Assembly: GCF_015244745.1 (NCBI RefSeq) | Contig: NZ_JABCQI010000010.1 | Span: 1-64,000, forward strand | Source of the DNA: Gluconobacter cadivus | GTDB taxonomy: Bacteria; Pseudomonadota; Alphaproteobacteria; Acetobacterales; Acetobacteraceae | Length of the DNA: 64,000 bases | Reading direction: 5' to 3' | Shown: positions 44,110 to 52,856 of the stretch, in pieces | Layout of the letters: each line of letters begins with the position of its first letter | Numbering within the stretch: position 1 is the stretch's first letter | Made by a program: the position numbers and the translations under genes | The notes under the pieces: model-generated | Database searches by the model: none | Told to the model about the DNA's origin: nothing | The model's input: only the letters and a program-made list of their open reading frames with translations

Positions 44110-46593
44110 TTAGCCGGAAAACGCCGCAGCAGGGTCCGTGATCGTAGGTTGTCCCGTCTCCATCCGACCGCCCAGAACTTGCCTGAAATCGGCGTCATCC
44201 GGAGAGGTCAGCGTCACGTCATACCATTGATGCGTGGCTGATAGATCCAGCCTGATGTCCTTATGCCCCCCGGATTTCAGAATAACCTTTTGCAACGGCG
44301 CAGCATCTCCCGTCCGGTATTGGATCGTCACAGGAACCTTGCCGCCATTACTGAGCGAGAGAAGAAGTGCTGCCCCTTTCCCCTTTACGCCGCTTTCATA
44401 GCGACATGCCGAGCGCAGCAGAACACGATCCACATGCCCCCGATAGGCCCGATAGAATCCATTGGGCGCATGAACCGCCACATCATACAGCCCGTCTATG
44501 GCGCGAAGTGTCACGTCCATGTCGTCACCGGCCGCAACAGCATAGGTTCCCACCTGCATGTCCCGACCGTCATTGCGATAATCATAAACATTGAACGGCG
44601 CGCCCACAGACCGCTTTCCATGAACGCCTCGACCTGCCCGGAATTTCAGGCCGATACGCCCCTCTCCTGCCACCACACCGCCGTCGCAATAGAGTTCATA
44701 CGGCAGCGCGCAGGCTGGACGTGTTCCTGCTTCCTGCCGAACGGTTTCCCGCAACAGATCCGGCTGTGTCCTCAGCGTTGCCGTCTCGGAAGCGGACAGA
44801 GAGCGAAAGCCACCCGGCAAAGGACGGTTTTTCGCATCTTCAATCGCTCGCAGATGCGTGTTCCGGTCCAGATAATTCAGGGACGGTGCAGCCTCTTCGG
44901 AGGACTGAAAGCAGGACGTCAGATCGCCGCAGATCGCACGACGCCAGAGAGAAATATTCGTTTCCCGAACAGGCTTTCCGAATTTCCGTTCAACAAAATG
45001 TTCGAGAAACTGCAATGTCGAACTGTGGTCAAACAACTGCGAATTGACGCGGCCACCACGGCTCCACGGAGAGGCAACAACCATCGGCACCCGGAACCCC
45101 AGTCCGATCGGGCCACTACGGGCCAGTCGCTCGGGAACGCCAAGACGCATTTCATCATCCGCCGTTGTATATTCCAGCCCGTCCGGTCCGATCCCCTCCG
45201 AAGAGCGTCCCGTTTCCGGGCGCTGGGGATCGGGAGCAGCGTAAGAGCAGCAGTGGTCGAAATACCCGTCATTTTCATCATAGGTCAGGATGAAAATGGT
45301 CTTTTTCCAGACATCGGGATTTTCGGTCAGAATGTTCATGACCTCCGACACATACCAGGCCCCGTACCAGGCCGATGTCGGATGGTCCGAGAAGTGCTCC
45401 GGTGCGGCAAGCCACGAAATGGCGGGAAGATTCCCTGTCCGCGTATCTGTGCGGAACTGATGCAGCACATCGCCCTTTGGCGCCTTCATCCCCTTTGAAT
45501 CGGGATCATCTGCAAAAGCCAGAGTCTCCAAGGAATGATAGTCCGGATCAGCCTTGTTCGTCACAAACGCCTTGTTGAAAAGCGCGCGTTCCGCAGGTGT
45601 CAGAGCCTCATATCCCTTAGCGGATTGCTGACGCCGGCGCAGAACTTCCATCAGCGCCTTAGCTTCGATAAGCTGCTCGCCACGCTCACCCGAAACCAGC
45701 ATCTCGAGTTTTTCAAGCCGATTGATATGGTCGGAACATTCCTGAATCCGCTCGTCAATCCAGTCTCCAAATCCCGCATTGGAGCTGACATTGAAGTTGT
45801 CGAAGCACTCCAGAACATTACATCCGAAATTTGACAGCCAGGAGCGCTCTGCCGCTGACATCCCTCCCGTCTGACTGAGCTCGTTCTGATAGAACTTCCA
45901 GGAAACCCCAATCTTTTCCAGACGCTCCGGAAAAGTCGTCCAGGTCATGCCGCCTTCAAGGATTTCCGGGTTCCGCATATACACGTTGGAGTTCGTAGTC
46001 TGCTGGTCACGCACGGTTCCTGTCCAGAAGATCAGGCGATTGGGGGTCGTGCTCGTCATTGCCCCACAATAATTCTGGTCACATACCGTAAAGGCATCGG
46101 CCAGCGCATAATAGAACGGCAGATCCTCGCGGGTATAATAACCCATCGTCAGAGGATATTGTTTATAGTCTTTTTTGTAGGGAAGTTTGGCATCAATCCA
46201 GTCATCATGATGTCCCTCATTCCAAGCATCGACCTGACTGTCCCGGGAATGCGGGATTGAGCCCATCCATGTAACTTTGGTGTCATGAATATTGAGACGC
46301 CAGGGCGCATAAGTCTCGCCACCCTTCCCCGACTGCACGAAAACGGAATTGCCGTTCTTCTGCCGAATGGCCCGCCTGTCATTGAACCCGCGAACCCCAG
46401 CGAGCGTGCCAAACATATGATCGAAAGAGCGGTTTTCCTGCATGAGGATCACCACATGTTCGGCATTCAGATATGTCGTTCCCGCATCAGGCGCGATGGC
46501 GTAAGCGCGACGGATGGCGGCCGGCAGCCCTTCGGTCGCTGCGGCCGCCCCACCGAACAGGGCATATTTGAGAAAGGTTCTGCGAGAGGACAT
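44110..46593 (-). CDS. Phosphocholine-specific phospholipase C, Tat-exported
   Basis: An 827-residue non-haemolytic type phospholipase C that splits phosphatidylcholine into diacylglycerol and phosphocholine. The twin-arginine signal MSSRRTFLKYALFGGAAAA is clear. The phosphoesterase domain has VVILMQENRSFDHMFGTLAGVRGFND, GAMTSTTPNRLIFWTG, SDHPTSAWYGAWYV, ILTYDENDGYFDH and GLGFRVPMVVASPWSRGG. Two C-terminal repeats of the bacterial PLC type occupy about 660-827. The small lipoprotein and phosphate transporter genes nearby suggest phosphate acquisition. Confidence 0.93.
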   Translation of the reverse strand: MSSRRTFLKYALFGGAAAATEGLPAAIRRAYAIAPDAGTTYLNAEHVVILMQENRSFDHMFGTLAGVRGFNDRRAIRQKNGNSVFVQSGKGGETYAPWRLNIHDTKVTWMGSIPHSRDSQVDAWNEGHHDDWIDAKLPYKKDYKQYPLTMGYYTREDLPFYYALADAFTVCDQNYCGAMTSTTPNRLIFWTGTVRDQQTTNSNVYMRNPEILEGGMTWTTFPERLEKIGVSWKFYQNELSQTGGMSAAERSWLSNFGCNVLECFDNFNVSSNAGFGDWIDERIQECSDHINRLEKLEMLVSGERGEQLIEAKALMEVLRRRQQSAKGYEALTPAERALFNKAFVTNKADPDYHSLETLAFADDPDSKGMKAPKGDVLHQFRTDTRTGNLPAISWLAAPEHFSDHPTSAWYGAWYVSEVMNILTENPDVWKKTIFILTYDENDGYFDHCCSYAAPDPQRPETGRSSEGIGPDGLEYTTADDEMRLGVPERLARSGPIGLGFRVPMVVASPWSRGGRVNSQLFDHSSTLQFLEHFVERKFGKPVRETNISLWRRAICGDLTSCFQSSEEAAPSLNYLDRNTHLRAIEDAKNRPLPGGFRSLSASETATLRTQPDLLRETVRQEAGTRPACALPYELYCDGGVVAGEGRIGLKFRAGRGVHGKRSVGAPFNVYDYRNDGRDMQVGTYAVAAGDDMDVTLRAIDGLYDVAVHAPNGFYRAYRGHVDRVLLRSACRYESGVKGKGAALLLSLSNGGKVPVTIQYRTGDAAPLQKVILKSGGHKDIRLDLSATHQWYDVTLTSPDDADFRQVLGGRMETGQPTITDPAAAFSG

Positions 46594-46735
46594 ATAGATC
46601 TTTGCCTGAAACCAGAAGGCGTTTGCGCGCCATAAATAAGGTATATCAGGCCAGTCCTAAACATTTCGCAGAATCAGTTCACCCCCTGCTTTTATAATTT
46701 AATAAAGGTTTCACCACCCGGCGGTGTTGTGAAGA

Positions 46736-46903
46736 TCAGTTGCCCAGTGAGCGGTCAACAGAGCGCCCTGCCCGCTCGATCGGTCCCTTGGGCGGATCAA
46801 CGGTATCACGCACCTTCTCGCCAAACGTCCGATGATGTTCGCAGGCCGTCAGCGTGACGCAGGAGACTGAAAGAGCCAGAAGAAGCAGGATTGATTTTCG
46901 CAT
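46736..46903 (-). CDS. Small lipoprotein, 55 residues
   Basis: A short gene with all the marks of translation: ATG at 46903, ribosome site AAGGGA 7 bases upstream, signal MRKSILLLLALSVSCVTLTAC with lipobox LTAC, and then a hydrophilic tail EHHRTFGEKVRDTVDPPKGP that ends IERAGRSVDRSLGN. The mature part is only about 35 residues. It is reminiscent in size of entericidin-like lipoproteins but lacks their motif. No function is known. It is on the same strand as the phospholipase C gene and 142 bp upstream of it. Confidence 0.8.
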   Translation of the reverse strand: MRKSILLLLALSVSCVTLTACEHHRTFGEKVRDTVDPPKGPIERAGRSVDRSLGN

Positions 46904-47106
46904 GTGAGCGTCCCTTCGAAAATACGTTTCGGCATAGAAAACGTCGAAGCTCTCGCATGGTTTCTTTCGGATATCCGAAACGATTTCTTATTCAGCATTC
47001 AATTTTATTCAATATATTCCACCCTTAACTATGAAATAAAACCCAAATCCTTACAAAATAAAATTCAAAATCAATAACAGTCATGAAGAATTTTGATTTA
47101 CCCAGA

Positions 47107-47124
47107 CTGTCGCAAAACAGTCAT
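47107..47124. promoter_or_regulatory. Pho-box-like direct repeat before the phosphate transporter
   Basis: CTGTCGC at 47107-47113, AAAA spacer, CAGTCAT at 47118-47124: two 7-base units set 11 bp apart, as in PhoB boxes (consensus CTGTCAT repeated every 11 bp). A third CAGTCAT lies at 47078-47084. The site is 70 bp before the PiT start. Matches are 5/7 and 6/7. Confidence 0.5.
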
Positions 47125-47193
47125 GTTTCAATGGTCGCATCTTCATAGGGCGTGCAATAGATTGCAAAAAGGTAAACAACCCATGGATTGGTG

Positions 47194-48819
47194 ATGTCTG
47201 AAACGACGATAGGTTCCCGCGCGGAAATCCAGTCTTCTTCGCGCCCCAACATGAGTGGAGGGAACAAGCCTCTGCATGTTGTCCTCTTTTTTGCGGTGCT
47301 GATCGGGGCGTTAGGCTTTGCCGCATTCAGTATTCTCAGAGATATGCATTCGGTCGGCGAAGGAGCCCTGGCAACCGGAACTTTCGTGATGCTCGGCATC
47401 GCGCTGATCATCGCTCTGGCGTTCGAGTTCGTTAACGGCTTTCATGACACAGCCAACGCCGTGGCAACCGTCATCTACACCCGAAGCCTGCCCCCTCTCG
47501 TGGCCGTCATCTGGTCCGGCTTCTGGAATTTTCTCGGTGTTGCACTCTCCACCGGCGCAGTCGCCTACAGCATCGTCACACTTCTTCCGGTGGAGTTGAT
47601 CCTTCAGGCCGGAAGCGGTGCGGGCTATGCCATGATTTTCGCCCTTCTGATCGCTGCTATCGTCTGGAATCTCGTGACATGGGCATTCGGCATCCCCAAT
47701 AGTTCGTCCCATGCCCTCGTAGGGTCAATCATGGGGGTCGGCCTGGCCAACCAACTGATGTCGCCGACCGGGGCGGCGACGCAGGGTGTCGACTGGGGCC
47801 AAGTCGAAAAAGTTTTCTCCGCCCTGCTGTTCAGCCCCATCTGCGGGTTCGTCATGGCCGGACTACTGCTGCTCGTCATGAAGCTGCTAATCCGCAACAA
47901 GGCCCTGTATCAGGCCCCTAAAGGCGATACTCCGCCACCTCTGTGGATCCGCGCGCTCCTGATCTTTACCTGCACAGGTGTCTCATTTTCGCATGGCGGC
48001 AATGACGGGCAGAAAGGCATGGGTCTGATCATGCTGATCCTGATTGGCGCAGCACCCACCGCCTATGCCCTGAACCGGGCTATGCCGGAAAGTGCCATGC
48101 CTGCGTTCTTTCAGTCTTCCGCAGAAGCCGAAAAAATCTTCCTGAGCCACTCCCCATCCCCGTCCACCACGCTCACAGCAGCAAATGCCCGTGAGATCGT
48201 AGGCGCTGGCCTGCGCGCCAAGTCCGTTGCCTCTCCACAGACCTATGACGCGCTGGCCGTTCTCAGCAACGACATCTCCACCTCGGTCAAAACTTATGGC
48301 TCCATGAAAGCCGTCCCTGCTGCAGCCGTGCCGAACGTCCGTACGGACATGTATCTGGTCGCAGACGCCATCCGCGTCATGGGAGAAGCAAAGGATTTTA
48401 CGCCAACGGAAAAGAATGCGCTGAAATCCTTCCAGTCCGAACTCTATCACGGCACGCGCTTTATTCCGCTCTGGGTCAAGATCTCCGTCGCCATTGCGCT
48501 GGGTCTTGGAACGATGGTCGGATGGAAGCGGATTGTGGTGACTGTCGGCGAAAAGATTGGCAAAACCCATATGACCTATGCCGAGGGAGCTTCGGCTGAA
48601 CTCGTGGCAATGACAACTATCGGTCTGGCTGAAAGATACGGCCTCCCCGTCTCGACGACGCATATCCTGTCGAGCGGCGTAGCAGGAACAATGGCCGCCA
48701 ACGGCTCTGGCATTCAGGTCGCCACCCTGCGATCTATGGCTCTGGCATGGGTCACCACCCTACCGGCCGCAATGGCGATTGCAGGCATCCTCTATGTTCT
48801 GTTCCGTCAGATTTTCTGA
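47194..48819 (+). CDS. Inorganic phosphate transporter, PiT family
   Basis: A low-affinity phosphate:proton symporter of about 541 residues. The two PiT signature halves are present: FVNGFHDTANAVATVIYTR near the N-terminus with GFWNFLGV, and SFSHGGNDGQKGMGLI plus GLPVSTTHILSSGVAGTMAANG in the second half. A hydrophilic cytoplasmic loop of about 115 residues splits the halves, as in PitA. The ATG at 47194 (MSETTIGSRAEIQ) was preferred to the upstream TTG/GTG codons. It may be induced by phosphate starvation if the repeat 70 bp upstream is a PhoB site. Confidence 0.93.
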   Translation: MSETTIGSRAEIQSSSRPNMSGGNKPLHVVLFFAVLIGALGFAAFSILRDMHSVGEGALATGTFVMLGIALIIALAFEFVNGFHDTANAVATVIYTRSLPPLVAVIWSGFWNFLGVALSTGAVAYSIVTLLPVELILQAGSGAGYAMIFALLIAAIVWNLVTWAFGIPNSSSHALVGSIMGVGLANQLMSPTGAATQGVDWGQVEKVFSALLFSPICGFVMAGLLLLVMKLLIRNKALYQAPKGDTPPPLWIRALLIFTCTGVSFSHGGNDGQKGMGLIMLILIGAAPTAYALNRAMPESAMPAFFQSSAEAEKIFLSHSPSPSTTLTAANAREIVGAGLRAKSVASPQTYDALAVLSNDISTSVKTYGSMKAVPAAAVPNVRTDMYLVADAIRVMGEAKDFTPTEKNALKSFQSELYHGTRFIPLWVKISVAIALGLGTMVGWKRIVVTVGEKIGKTHMTYAEGASAELVAMTTIGLAERYGLPVSTTHILSSGVAGTMAANGSGIQVATLRSMALAWVTTLPAAMAIAGILYVLFRQIF

Positions 48820-48830
48820 TCAAATCGTAG

Positions 48831-48863
48831 TGCCTTGTGCGGATTATATATCCGCACAAGGCA
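48831..48863. terminator. Perfect 14-bp hairpin downstream of PiT gene
   Basis: TGCCTTGTGCGGAT at 48831-48844 and ATCCGCACAAGGCA at 48850-48863 are perfect complements with a 5-base loop, 12 bp after the stop codon. No T-run follows. It is a strong candidate for transcript termination or 3'-end protection. Confidence 0.7.
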
Positions 48864-49347
48864 GCCGATCTCTTCCTTACCGTCGAGCCATGTCCAGAGG
48901 CTTCAAAAGCTGGCGCGAAGCAAGCACGCTTAAAAAATTCTGCCCGAAAGACAGGGCATTAAAAAGCCATTGTCTATTCATATTCTCCCATTTTACAGAA
49001 ACGATGTTGAGCATCTTACGGTCGAAATTAAATTCTGATTTTTCATAAATTATTTTTCCCTATTCTGAAATCTTGCAGAGGAGTGATATTTTATTCCAAA
49101 ACAAAAATCATAATTTCGTAGAAATAAATCTGCAAAAATGCTCCATTTAATATTTAACGACGTTACAAATTAAATTTCTTCAAAAAGTTTTTTCTCTTGC
49201 ATTTTTGAAAAATATGGCGCCTATCTCAATACAGCAGGTGCTCTTGAGTGAGTTTTTCGGTGCGTGTTGCGCCATTCTTTCTCCTTAAGTGTTATGATTT
49301 CGTGTGTATCTTGTACACGACTGCTATTGTTAAAAAGGAGCCTCGTT
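48864..49347. other. Long AT-rich leader region of the cold shock gene
   Basis: About 480 bp without a supported gene. From 49020 the DNA is strongly AT-rich. TTGCAT at 49197-49202 may be a -35 element. GGTGC and GCGCC near 49259-49273 can pair. A long structured 5' untranslated region that controls translation by temperature is known for cspA-type genes, and this layout would fit. Confidence 0.4.
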
Positions 49348-49554
49348 ATGGCAACAGGCACCGTAAAATGGTTTAACTCCACCAAGGGCTTTGGCTTCAT
49401 CCAGCCTGACAACGGTGGACAGGACGCGTTCGTTCATATCTCTGAACTCGAGCGCGCCGGAATGCACACCCTTAACGAAGGTCAGCACGTCTCTTACGAA
49501 CTCGAAGCTGGTCGTAACGGCAAGACCTCAGCAGTTAGCATCAAGGCAATCTGA
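49348..49554 (+). CDS. Cold shock protein (CspA family)
   Basis: A 68-residue single OB-fold nucleic acid chaperone. The two RNA-binding motifs are GTVKWFNSTKGFGFIQPD and QDAFVHISE. It binds single-stranded RNA and DNA and melts RNA structure. The ATG at 49348 is preceded by a strong AAGGAG at 49335-49340. A terminator follows 28 bp after the stop. Confidence 0.96.
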   Translation: MATGTVKWFNSTKGFGFIQPDNGGQDAFVHISELERAGMHTLNEGQHVSYELEAGRNGKTSAVSIKAI

Positions 49555-49582
49555 TTGCCCAGATGGACATTCTGATGTGCAG

Positions 49583-49609
49583 AAAGCCGCCTTTACGGGC
49601 GGCTTTTTT
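49583..49609 (+). terminator. Rho-independent terminator of the cold shock gene
   Basis: AAAGCCGCC at 49583-49591, loop TTTACG, GGCGGCTTT at 49598-49606, then a run of T to 49609. The stem is perfect. The last T is part of the convergent LysR gene's stop codon, and the A-rich 5' flank is short, so it acts mainly on the plus strand. Confidence 0.92.
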
Positions 49610-50505
49610 CATGTCTGCACACCCCGTGAAACTGCGATAAATTCGCTCATACCAAGCAGGGCCGTGGCAGCCGGGCTCTGATAACGCTCCTTGTGACGCA
49701 GACCATAGAAAAAACGACTTTCAGGGACCTGAAGTACGGCATGCAACGTGCCTGCGCGCAACGCCGGACCAACAACCAGAGACGACAAGGCGCCGATCCC
49801 GGCCTCCGCTTCTATGGCCGTCTGCACACCCTCATTTGAAGGCAGAACAAGACTGATATTCAGATCTTCGATGCCAATATCATATCTTCCTAGATAGTGC
49901 TCCAGCGCTGCACGTGTTCCGGAGCCCGCCTCTCGCATGACCCAATTTTGTTGACGTAACCAAGCGGCGTCGATCAGGGGGGGAAGCAGAGAACTTGCCT
50001 GCACGAGAATCATATGGTCCTCACCGACCGGCCATTGCGCCAATGCGGGATCATCGACAACGGCTTCCACAATTCCGACCTCGGCCTCACCCTCCCGAAC
50101 CATTCGGGATGCTTCTTCCGAATTGCTGATCGCCAGTTCGATCTTGATGTCTGGATATCTCTTCTGGAAGGCGACAAGGATCGCGGGCAGCCAATACGCA
50201 GCAATGGTCTGGCTGGCGACAACCTTCAGCGTACCCCGTCTCAAACCGCTGATATCCTTCAGAATATTCTCAGCGACCGTTGCCTGCGCCACTACCGCCC
50301 GTGCCTCTGGCAGAAACAAACGTCCTGCATCCGTCAGAGCAATCCCCCGCCCAACCCGATGGAAAAGCTTGACCCCATACCGCACTTCCAGCGCCGCAAT
50401 GGCAGCCGAAACGGCGGACTGGGTCACGTTCATCGCCTGACTTGCGGCCGTAACGTGCTCGCGTTCTGCGACAGCGATGAAAAGACGAAGCTGGTCGAGT
50501 GTCAT
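49609..50505 (-). CDS. LysR-family regulator (YeiE/CysB-like)
   Basis: A 298-residue LysR protein. Helix-turn-helix TAASQAMNVTQSAVSAAIAALEVRYGVKLFHRVGRGIALTDAG and ligand domain from GTLKVVASQTIAAYWLPAILVAF onward, with MREAGSGTRAALEHYL as the family's ligand loop. It is divergent from a YeiH-type putative sulfate exporter, the same pairing as yeiE/yeiH in enterobacteria. Regulation of that exporter by a sulfur-compound ligand is inferred. Confidence 0.92.
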   Translation of the reverse strand: MTLDQLRLFIAVAEREHVTAASQAMNVTQSAVSAAIAALEVRYGVKLFHRVGRGIALTDAGRLFLPEARAVVAQATVAENILKDISGLRRGTLKVVASQTIAAYWLPAILVAFQKRYPDIKIELAISNSEEASRMVREGEAEVGIVEAVVDDPALAQWPVGEDHMILVQASSLLPPLIDAAWLRQQNWVMREAGSGTRAALEHYLGRYDIGIEDLNISLVLPSNEGVQTAIEAEAGIGALSSLVVGPALRAGTLHAVLQVPESRFFYGLRHKERYQSPAATALLGMSEFIAVSRGVQT

Positions 50506-50527
50506 GCCGTCTTTCTAACAGAAATCA

Positions 50528-50551
50528 TCTGATTTTCCGATTGGAATCAGA
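50528..50551. promoter_or_regulatory. Dyad in the LysR/YeiH divergent region
   Basis: TCTGATT at 50528-50534 and AATCAGA at 50545-50551 are perfect complements separated by 10 bases, with TTCC/GGAA nested inside. The element begins 23 bp upstream of the LysR start and is likely its binding site. Confidence 0.5.
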
Positions 50552-50614
50552 AAAGTTATTCGTTGGAATGATATATCAGCCTCAGCCTAGATGTCTCCGG
50601 CAAGGGAGATCATC

Positions 50615-51661
50615 ATGCACATATCCTGTTTCAGAAACCGGCCCGCTTTCAGGTTGCCCGAAATTTTGGTCACGAGATTTCCCGGCATTGCTCTTTGTGC
50701 GGTCACGGCCCTGCTGGCTTTTGAAGCAGAGAAAATCGAACGCGCATTCCTTCAGAAATCATGGCTTGAAATGCTCAATCTGGCCCTTGTCATCGGGGTC
50801 TGCCTCCGACTGGTCTCCAGTCGAAGCCGCGTTTTCGATCCAGGGATCAGGTTCTGTTCAAAATCCCTTCTGGATGTGGCAATCGTTCTTCTTGGAGCCG
50901 GATTCAGCCTGAGGGGAATTGTCTCGGCAGGCCCCAGGATTCTCGTCTGTGTTTTCGGAATGGTCGCTTTCAGCCTTGCCCTGACAATCCTGATCGGACG
51001 CCTCACCGGCCTGCCCCGTTCACAGACCCTCCTCGTGGCCTGCGGCAATTCGATCTGCGGAAACTCCGCCATCATGGCCGTCGCACCCGTCATTCATGCT
51101 CGTGACGAAGATATTGGTGCCACTCTGGCCTTCACTGCTGCGGGTGGCCTTGCCATTGTTCTGGGTCTGCCACTTCTTCTGCCATTCCTGCATCTGTCCG
51201 ACATCGCGGAAGGCAGCGTTGCCGGACTGACCGTCTATGCCGTCCCACAGGTCATGGCGGCAGCGTCACCATTCGGGGCTGCTGCCCTGCATACCGGAAC
51301 ACTGGTCAAGCTCATGCGTGTCCTGACACTGGGACCCGTGTGCATTGTCCTGTCGCTTCTGTACACCCGCAAAAACCGTCAGACAGGAACGCATCAGACG
51401 TCACGTCAGCTTATCCCGTGGTACATCACGGGATTTCTGCTGATGATAACCTGCCGGTCTTTCAATATAATCCCTGAAGCGTTTCTTCCCGTCCTCAACA
51501 CCCTCGCCACGACCCTGACCGTTATGGCGATGGCCGCATTGGGACTCAGCATTGATGTCCGCTCCGTCTTTAAGGCCAGCGGATCGTTGATGCTCACGGT
51601 CGCCTTGTCTCTGGCCAGCCTCGTCAGCGCCAGTCTGGCGCTGATGAAGATCCTAGCCTGA
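50615..51661 (+). CDS. YeiH-family putative sulfate exporter
   Basis: A multi-pass inner-membrane protein of about 348 residues in the PSE (UPF0324) family. The ATG at 50615 is preceded by AAGGGAG six bases upstream, which favours it over the ATG at 50591. Typical sequences are LLGAGFSLRGIVSAGPRIL, GRLTGLPRSQTLLVACGNSICGNSAIMAVAPVI and AVPQVMAAASPFGAAAL, with TVMAMAALGLSIDVRSVF near the end. The family is annotated as sulfate exporters, but the transported ion is not firmly known. Confidence 0.9.
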   Translation: MHISCFRNRPAFRLPEILVTRFPGIALCAVTALLAFEAEKIERAFLQKSWLEMLNLALVIGVCLRLVSSRSRVFDPGIRFCSKSLLDVAIVLLGAGFSLRGIVSAGPRILVCVFGMVAFSLALTILIGRLTGLPRSQTLLVACGNSICGNSAIMAVAPVIHARDEDIGATLAFTAAGGLAIVLGLPLLLPFLHLSDIAEGSVAGLTVYAVPQVMAAASPFGAAALHTGTLVKLMRVLTLGPVCIVLSLLYTRKNRQTGTHQTSRQLIPWYITGFLLMITCRSFNIIPEAFLPVLNTLATTLTVMAMAALGLSIDVRSVFKASGSLMLTVALSLASLVSASLALMKILA

Positions 51662-51668
51662 CACAGTC

Positions 51669-52736
51669 TTACTGATAAATTTTCCCGTACCGGTTGGCCA
51701 AATAATCGGCCAGCGGAATGTCTTCCTGCCGCACAAAACCCTGCGTCGGAATTTTTCCTTCCGCCAGCAGATCCAGAACCGCACAGATGGACCCAGCCGT
51801 TGTGAGCTGGATCGCCGTGCGGAACCCTCCCATGAAATCCTGCGCCTCAATGGAACGCGCCACGGTTTCCTGCTGCAGCTTCCCGTTCTTCAGACCTGTC
51901 ACGATGACGGAAAGCACAACCAGATCCTGTGCAGTCCCCGGAATGGCATGCGTGAAAATATCCTGAAGAATATGCCGCCGCTCCGACAGACGCAGATCCG
52001 ACAGCAGAACCTTCATGATATCCCGATGGCCCGGATAGCGCATGGTGCGATAATTGAGTTCCCGGACCTTGCCTTCATAGGTCTCGCACAGAGACCCAAG
52101 CCCGCCTGACGTGTTGAAGGCTTCATAGGTCACGCCATCAACACCCAACGTCTCCACCCCGTCCAGAGCAGGCACCAAAACGCGCCGCCCGTCTACGATC
52201 GCTTCGCACGGCTCGATATATTCGTTGATCAGACCTTCGGTGCTCCAGGTCAGGTTATAACCCAGCGCGTTGGACGGAAAGCGCGGCAGCGCCCCGACCC
52301 GAAGCCGGATTGTCTCGACCTCATCGAAATGCTGCGCCAGATCATGTGCAGCAATGGAAACAAAGCCCGGCGCCAGACCACATTGCGGAATAAATGCGCT
52401 GGACGCCCCTTCTGCCAGCGCCCTCACATCTTTGGTGGAGGCAACGTCTTCCGTCAGGTCGAGATAATGCGTTCCTGCTGCAGCGGCTGCTTTCGCGATA
52501 TTCCGCGTCAGATGAAAGGGGAGTGCCGAGAGCACCGCAAACTGCCCATTTAGCAGTTCAGCATCCAGCCCTTTCGCAATATCCACCGTCCTGCGTTTGA
52601 TGCCTTCCGGCAGGACGAGCGCTTGAAGATGATCTGCATGGCAGTCCAGCAGCGTAACGCCATAGCCTCCATGATGGAGCAGCTCCGCAATGGCTGAACC
52701 GATCTTTCCCGCACCTGCAACCGTAACCTGCTTCAT
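51669..52736 (-). CDS. Saccharopine dehydrogenase-like / lysine dehydrogenase-type oxidoreductase
   Basis: About 355 residues from the ATG at 52736 (MKQVTVAGAGKIGSAIAELLHHGGYGVTLLD). AGGA sits eight bases upstream; two further upstream starts have poorer sites. Rossmann motif GAGKIG, a Sacchrp_dh_NADP-type N-terminal half, and a C-terminal domain with FIPQCGLAPGFVSIAAHDLA and LGVDGVTYEAFNTSGGLGSL. Members act in lysine metabolism (saccharopine or lysine 6-dehydrogenase). It is divergent from an Lrp/AsnC regulator, which supports amino acid catabolism. Confidence 0.85.
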   Translation of the reverse strand: MKQVTVAGAGKIGSAIAELLHHGGYGVTLLDCHADHLQALVLPEGIKRRTVDIAKGLDAELLNGQFAVLSALPFHLTRNIAKAAAAAGTHYLDLTEDVASTKDVRALAEGASSAFIPQCGLAPGFVSIAAHDLAQHFDEVETIRLRVGALPRFPSNALGYNLTWSTEGLINEYIEPCEAIVDGRRVLVPALDGVETLGVDGVTYEAFNTSGGLGSLCETYEGKVRELNYRTMRYPGHRDIMKVLLSDLRLSERRHILQDIFTHAIPGTAQDLVVLSVIVTGLKNGKLQQETVARSIEAQDFMGGFRTAIQLTTAGSICAVLDLLAEGKIPTQGFVRQEDIPLADYLANRYGKIYQ

Positions 52737-52836
52737 GATCATATCCTGTTCCGGAAGTGTTATGACAGCATCACGATCAGGGCAGACGGATCTCAAGCGG
52801 CATCCCGACGATGAAATACAGTTTCCATCGGCAGAT

Positions 52837-52854
52837 TGCCGGTTATAACTGGCA
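52837..52854. promoter_or_regulatory. Palindrome directly before the Lrp-family gene
   Basis: TGCCGGTTATAACTGGCA is palindromic apart from one mismatched pair, with a perfect GTTATAAC core. It stops 2 bp before the ATG at 52857. Lrp proteins commonly regulate themselves and the divergent gene from such sites, so it is a plausible operator. Confidence 0.5.
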
Positions 52855-52856
52855 GA

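Noticed and set aside
44263-45498. 411-codon plus-strand frame
   Set aside because: Antisense to the phospholipase C gene, whose motifs are unambiguous.
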